Shown here: positions 43,274 to 46,238 of the stretch, piece by piece
Numbering within the stretch: position 1 is the first letter of the stretch
Layout of the letters: every line of letters begins with the position of its first letter
Assembly (NCBI GenBank): GCA_902798915.1
Contig: CADBYM010000026.1
Span: forward strand, 1 to 46,238
DNA from: an uncultured Coriobacteriaceae bacterium
GTDB lineage: Bacteria > Actinomycetota > Coriobacteriia > Coriobacteriales > Atopobiaceae
Length of the DNA stretch: 46,238 bases
Direction: 5' to 3'
The notes under the pieces: model-generated
What the model was told of the DNA's origin: nothing
What the model saw: the letters and a program-made list of their open reading frames with translations, nothing else
Databases searched by the model: none
Made by a program: the position numbers and the translations under genes

Positions 43274-44268
43274 TGGCAAGGGAACTGCCCGGTGTCAAAC
43301 GGCCAGATTTGCAGACGTTGCCCACCGTCAAGGAGCGTATGTCATTTCTGTATGTCGAGCGCTGCCTCGTGAGCAGGCAGGATGGTGCCGTTACGATTTC
43401 GGATTCCCGGGGAACTGCGTATGTACCAGCGGCTTCCCTGGGGGTCCTCATGCTTGGGCCGGGTACAAGCGTTTCTCATCGCGCGATTGAGCTGGCTGGT
43501 GACGTAGGCATGTGTATCGTATGGGTGGGGGAGCAGGGTGTTCGCTATTATGCACACGGCAAACCGCTCACTACATCATCGCGAATGATAACGAGACAGG
43601 CTGAATTGGTCACGAATACGCGCTCGCGGTTGGCGGTGGCCAGGAAGATGTATCAGATGCGTTTTCCCAATGAGGATGTGAGTGGCCTGACGATGCAGCA
43701 ACTGCGTGGAAGGGAAGGCGCACGAGTTCGTTCTGTCTATCGTGCCTGCTCAAAGCGATACGGCGTGAAGTGGAAAGGGCGCGAGTTCAATCCGGACGAC
43801 TTCGATGATGCGACTCCCATCAATCAAGCTCTCTCGGCGGGACACGTGTGCCTCTATGGTGTGGCTCATAGCGTCATTGTCTCGATTGGGTGCTCGCCAG
43901 CGCTCGGTTTCGTTCACACGGGGCATGAGCGATCGTTCGTTTACGATGTGGCCGACCTCTATAAGGCGGAGGTCAGTATACCTATCGCATTCGCGGTCGT
44001 GTCGGAGGGAGTCGAAGACGTGGCCTCTGAGACACGGCGCAGAGTGCGAGACTCTCTGCACCAGCATCATCTTTTTGAACGCATGGTACGGGACATACAC
44101 TGGTTGCTGCTTGATGAGGGGGAAGATGAGGCGCCGGTAGTCGAGCATCTGCAATTGTGGGATGACAGAGGTGCGAGTGTTGACGCCGGCGTCTCGTACG
44201 GCAAGTTCCTTAATGATGAGACATTTGCTGCCAATGCCGAGAGCAATGGAATTGTGGTGGGTGAATAG
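43270..44268 (+). CDS. cas1e: Cas1e integrase
   Basis: 332 residues. The metal site is complete: E149 in QLRGREGARVRSVY, H216 in GFVHTGHE and D226/D229 in FVYDVADLYK. The N-terminal beta domain contains MCIVWVGEQGVRYYAHG. With Cas2 it integrates new spacers at the leader end. ATG 43270 overlaps the cas6e stop by four bases; ATG 43273 is equally possible. Cas2 follows after three bases. Confidence 0.97.
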   Translation: MMARELPGVKRPDLQTLPTVKERMSFLYVERCLVSRQDGAVTISDSRGTAYVPAASLGVLMLGPGTSVSHRAIELAGDVGMCIVWVGEQGVRYYAHGKPLTTSSRMITRQAELVTNTRSRLAVARKMYQMRFPNEDVSGLTMQQLRGREGARVRSVYRACSKRYGVKWKGREFNPDDFDDATPINQALSAGHVCLYGVAHSVIVSIGCSPALGFVHTGHERSFVYDVADLYKAEVSIPIAFAVVSEGVEDVASETRRRVRDSLHQHHLFERMVRDIHWLLLDEGEDEAPVVEHLQLWDDRGASVDAGVSYGKFLNDETFAANAESNGIVVGE

Positions 44269-44271
44269 AGG

Positions 44272-45144
44272 ATGGTGGTAATTGTCCTCGAGAAATGCCC
44301 CTTGGCATTGCGTGGAGATCTGACCAAATGGCTCCAAGAAATCAGTCTGGGGGTCTATGTCGGTCAGGTTAGCGCACGCGTGCGCGAGAACCTATGGCAG
44401 CGCGTATGCGCTGAGTGCAAGAGTGGTCGAGCGACCATGGTGTACTCGGCGCGCAACGAACAGCACCTGAGCTTTGAAGTGCACAATGCGACCTGGGAAC
44501 CAATTGACTTTGATGGTCTGAAGTTGATGCTAAGGCCTAATGCGCAACGCATGGAGAAGCATTCGGGAACGGGCAAAGGCCTGAGCGATGCTTCTGTGCG
44601 CATCAGAGCTCGACGCAGGAAGGGCATGGCCTCAAAAGAGCCGGATGAATACGTCGTTTTGGACTTGGAGACAACTGGACTCGATAGCGAGCGTGACGAG
44701 ATCATCGAAATAAGGGCAATTCGCTACTTGCTTGGTCAGGAGGATGAAGAGTTTCAAACCTTTGTGCGAGTGGATGAGTCCTTGACGGAGAGCGTCATCG
44801 AACTCACAGGAATTCAAAATGATGACATTGCGTGTGGCGTGGAACTTGAGGATGCCCTCAATGACCTGTTGGACTTCATCGGCAACAGCCCAATTGTCAT
44901 GCACAATGCTTCGTTTGATCGTGCCTTTCTCGATAGGGCGCTAGAGGAGTTCGACCTTGATGAGTTGGAGAACGAGTTCATTGACACGCTAGAGATTGCC
45001 AGAAAGAAGCTCGCGCATGTAGGCAACCACAGTTTGGATACCTTGAGAGACTACTTCGGACTCGAAAAAGCGCAGGCGCATCGAGCCCTTGGGGATTGTC
45101 GCTCCACAAGAGAGTTGCTGCTTGAGCTGGTCAATTTGCAATGA
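44272..45144 (+). CDS. cas2e: Cas2e fused to a DnaQ-like (DEDDh) exonuclease
   Basis: 290 residues in two domains. Residues 1-90 form Cas2e: MVVIVLEKCPLALRGDLTKW, GVYVGQVSARVRENLW and ATMVYSARNEQHLSFEV. A basic linker (about 91-122) leads to a DnaQ-like 3'-5' exonuclease with D131 and E133 in VLDLETTGLD, D216 in MHNASFDRAFL, and H270/D275 in AHRALGDCRS, a complete DEDDh set. Such fusions are known in some type I-E systems, where the exonuclease trims prespacer 3' ends before integration. The CRISPR leader begins directly after the stop. Confidence 0.95.
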   Translation: MVVIVLEKCPLALRGDLTKWLQEISLGVYVGQVSARVRENLWQRVCAECKSGRATMVYSARNEQHLSFEVHNATWEPIDFDGLKLMLRPNAQRMEKHSGTGKGLSDASVRIRARRRKGMASKEPDEYVVLDLETTGLDSERDEIIEIRAIRYLLGQEDEEFQTFVRVDESLTESVIELTGIQNDDIACGVELEDALNDLLDFIGNSPIVMHNASFDRAFLDRALEEFDLDELENEFIDTLEIARKKLAHVGNHSLDTLRDYFGLEKAQAHRALGDCRSTRELLLELVNLQ

Positions 45145-45239
45145 TTGCTTGTTGCGATGCACCTTGACAGGTGAATAGAAGTGAATGAGAAACCATGATT
45201 CGTCTGAAACGTGGTATGGTTTAACAGGGTTTCTTTAGT
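45145..45239 (+). promoter_or_regulatory. CRISPR leader
   Basis: 95 bp, visibly A/T-richer than the flanking array, between the cas2 stop and the first repeat. A consensus-like TTGACA lies at 45164-45169 with only a poor -10 at the right distance; an extended-10-like TGGTATGGT lies near 45212-45220. One of these should drive the array. Its position beside cas1-cas2 makes the left end the integration end. Confidence 0.6.
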
Positions 45240-46238
45240 ATGCTCCCCGCACGCGCGGGGATGACCCGCCATCTATGTGTGGAATGAGTCGGGCGGTTGG
45301 AATGCTCCCCGCACGCGCGGGGATGACCCTCACCGTTACTCCCCCTCCTTGGCAGGCGCTCCATGCTCCCCGCACGCGCGGGGATGACCCTTCGGACGAT
45401 TGACGGAAGACGTAAAGGCGCAAATGCTCCCCGCACGCGCGGGGATGACCCGCGCAAGGATGAGCGCCGGAAAAAATGGATGGGATGCTCCCCGCACGCG
45501 CGGGGATGACCCGGCGGGTAGGAGGCCGCCGGGCTGCGGCACTCGATGCTCCCCGCACGCGCGGGGATGACCCCCGAAGCACGGCTCGTAGATGACGCTT
45601 GCTATGATGCTCCCCGCACGCGCGGGGATGACCCGGTTTCCGGTAGCGCCGTATGTAACGGCGTTGCATGCTCCCCGCACGCGCGGGGATGACCCCAGCT
45701 CACGTAGCTTTGCGTTCTCGTTCTCAAGATGCTCCCCGCACGCGCGGGGATGACCCCAATACAACCATTGAAAGCGAACAATGGCTTGCATGCTCCCCGC
45801 ACGCGCGGGGATGACCCCGTGCGGCCCGGCCATCCCTTGCACGCCCTTGCATGCTCCCCGCACGCGCGGGGATGACCCGGACGCCGCCGAGATCGCCGCA
45901 AAGCGCGCAGTATGCTCCCCGCACGCGCGGGGATGACCCTCGGTCAACCATGGAGGCCCTGTCTATCTCGAGATGCTCCCCGCACGCGCGGGGATGACCC
46001 GGAGAAGGTCGACAAGGGCCGGCAAGAGAAAATATGCTCCCCGCACGCGCGGGGATGACCCGGATATCGGCAGAAAGCATCGAGTGTACTTTCTATGCTC
46101 CCCGCACGCGCGGGGATGACCCCTTCGCGACCGCCTTGGCATCGTTGTCATCGCCATGCTCCCCGCACGCGCGGGGATGACCCCCCGACGCTGACGACCG
46201 TCAGCACGTGGATCAAATGCTCCCCGCACGCGCGGGGA
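45240..46238 (+). CRISPR. Type I-E CRISPR array, 17 repeats visible (last cut), 16 spacers
   Basis: 28-bp repeat starting ATGCTCCCCGCACGCGCG and ending GGGGATGACCC. It contains the I-E hairpin stem CCCCGC/GCGGGG and is in the same orientation as the cas genes. Repeats start at 45240, 45302 and then every 61 bp to 46217. All full repeats are identical by eye. The first spacer is 34 nt, the rest 33 nt. The last repeat is cut at 22 nt by the window end, so total length is unknown. No spacer was recognised as matching a sequence elsewhere in the window. Confidence 0.99.

Noticed and set aside
45973..46033. Spacer 13 as a self-targeting match to the transposase tail at 1-96
   Set aside because: Only 12 contiguous bases (GAGAAGGTCGAC) agree, well within chance for coding DNA of this composition.
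45221..46229. Several minus-strand ORFs across the array with repeated GHPRACGEH, GSSPRVRGA and VIPARAGS motifs
   Set aside because: These are translations of the 28-bp repeats in different frames, a well-known annotation artefact of I-E arrays.

Overview
The window looks like a chromosomal piece of a high-GC Gram-positive anaerobe of the class Coriobacteriia (Olsenella/Atopobium/Collinsella-like; the genus is a guess). The grounds are Actinobacteria-style gene strings (FHA protein next to an FtsR-type MerR regulator), several very large c-di-GMP/hybrid-kinase proteins, Nif11-type double-glycine leader peptides, and a type I-E CRISPR-Cas locus whose Cas2 carries a DnaQ exonuclease domain. No rRNA gene, complete tRNA gene or integrase is visible.

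Layout. (1) 1-7010 is accessory: a transposase tail, then three degenerate copies (ends at 378, 4732, 6967) of a ~170-bp unit ending in the last 44 nt of a tRNA-Pro(GGG)-like gene. These act as nested attachment sites bounding two small islets. Islet A holds a GGDEF-EAL protein, a decayed AbiE toxin-antitoxin pair and a fragment of an AlbA_2-family regulator. Islet B holds the intact AlbA_2/ATPase/winged-helix regulator and a GNAT tail. (2) 7010-9030 is a gene graveyard: structured inverted repeats, one intact double-glycine-leader peptide gene, 10-bp tandem repeats fused to a winged-helix remnant, a Fic N-terminal remnant, an HTH remnant, and two convergent, 5'-damaged double-glycine-leader peptides. 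(3) 9093-14542: a membrane protein plus ABC1-family kinase, a BRCT-like hypothetical protein, a radical-SAM/SPASM enzyme with unusual cysteine spacing, and a UPF0175-PIN toxin-antitoxin cassette bracketed by 59-bp direct repeats. (4) 14699-25440: a broken cell-wall-anchored surface protein, two giant signalling proteins (PAS/GGDEF/REC/GGDEF and a Cache/histidine kinase/REC/REC) sharing a PAS-like sensor, and a CmpB-type membrane protein with azlCD. (5) 25517-35036 is mostly core: PgeF, a large helicase-like protein with degraded Walker motifs, then a tight string pgsA-like, D,D-carboxypeptidase, GcvT-like, RidA, FHA, FtsR-like MerR and Apt. (6) 35388-46238: complete type I-E cas operon (cas3, cas8e, cas11, cas7, cas5, cas6e, cas1, cas2-dnaQ), a 95-bp leader, and a CRISPR array that runs off the window end.

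How it fits together. The cas genes are contiguous with 1-8 bp overlaps or short gaps and point towards the array, so one transcript could supply interference and adaptation functions. All expected catalytic residues checked are present, so the locus looks functional. By contrast, the left 9 kb is dominated by broken mobile or defence cargo. No spacer was recognised as matching anything inside the window. I could not run database searches, folding or composition statistics; family calls rest on motifs read directly from the translations.
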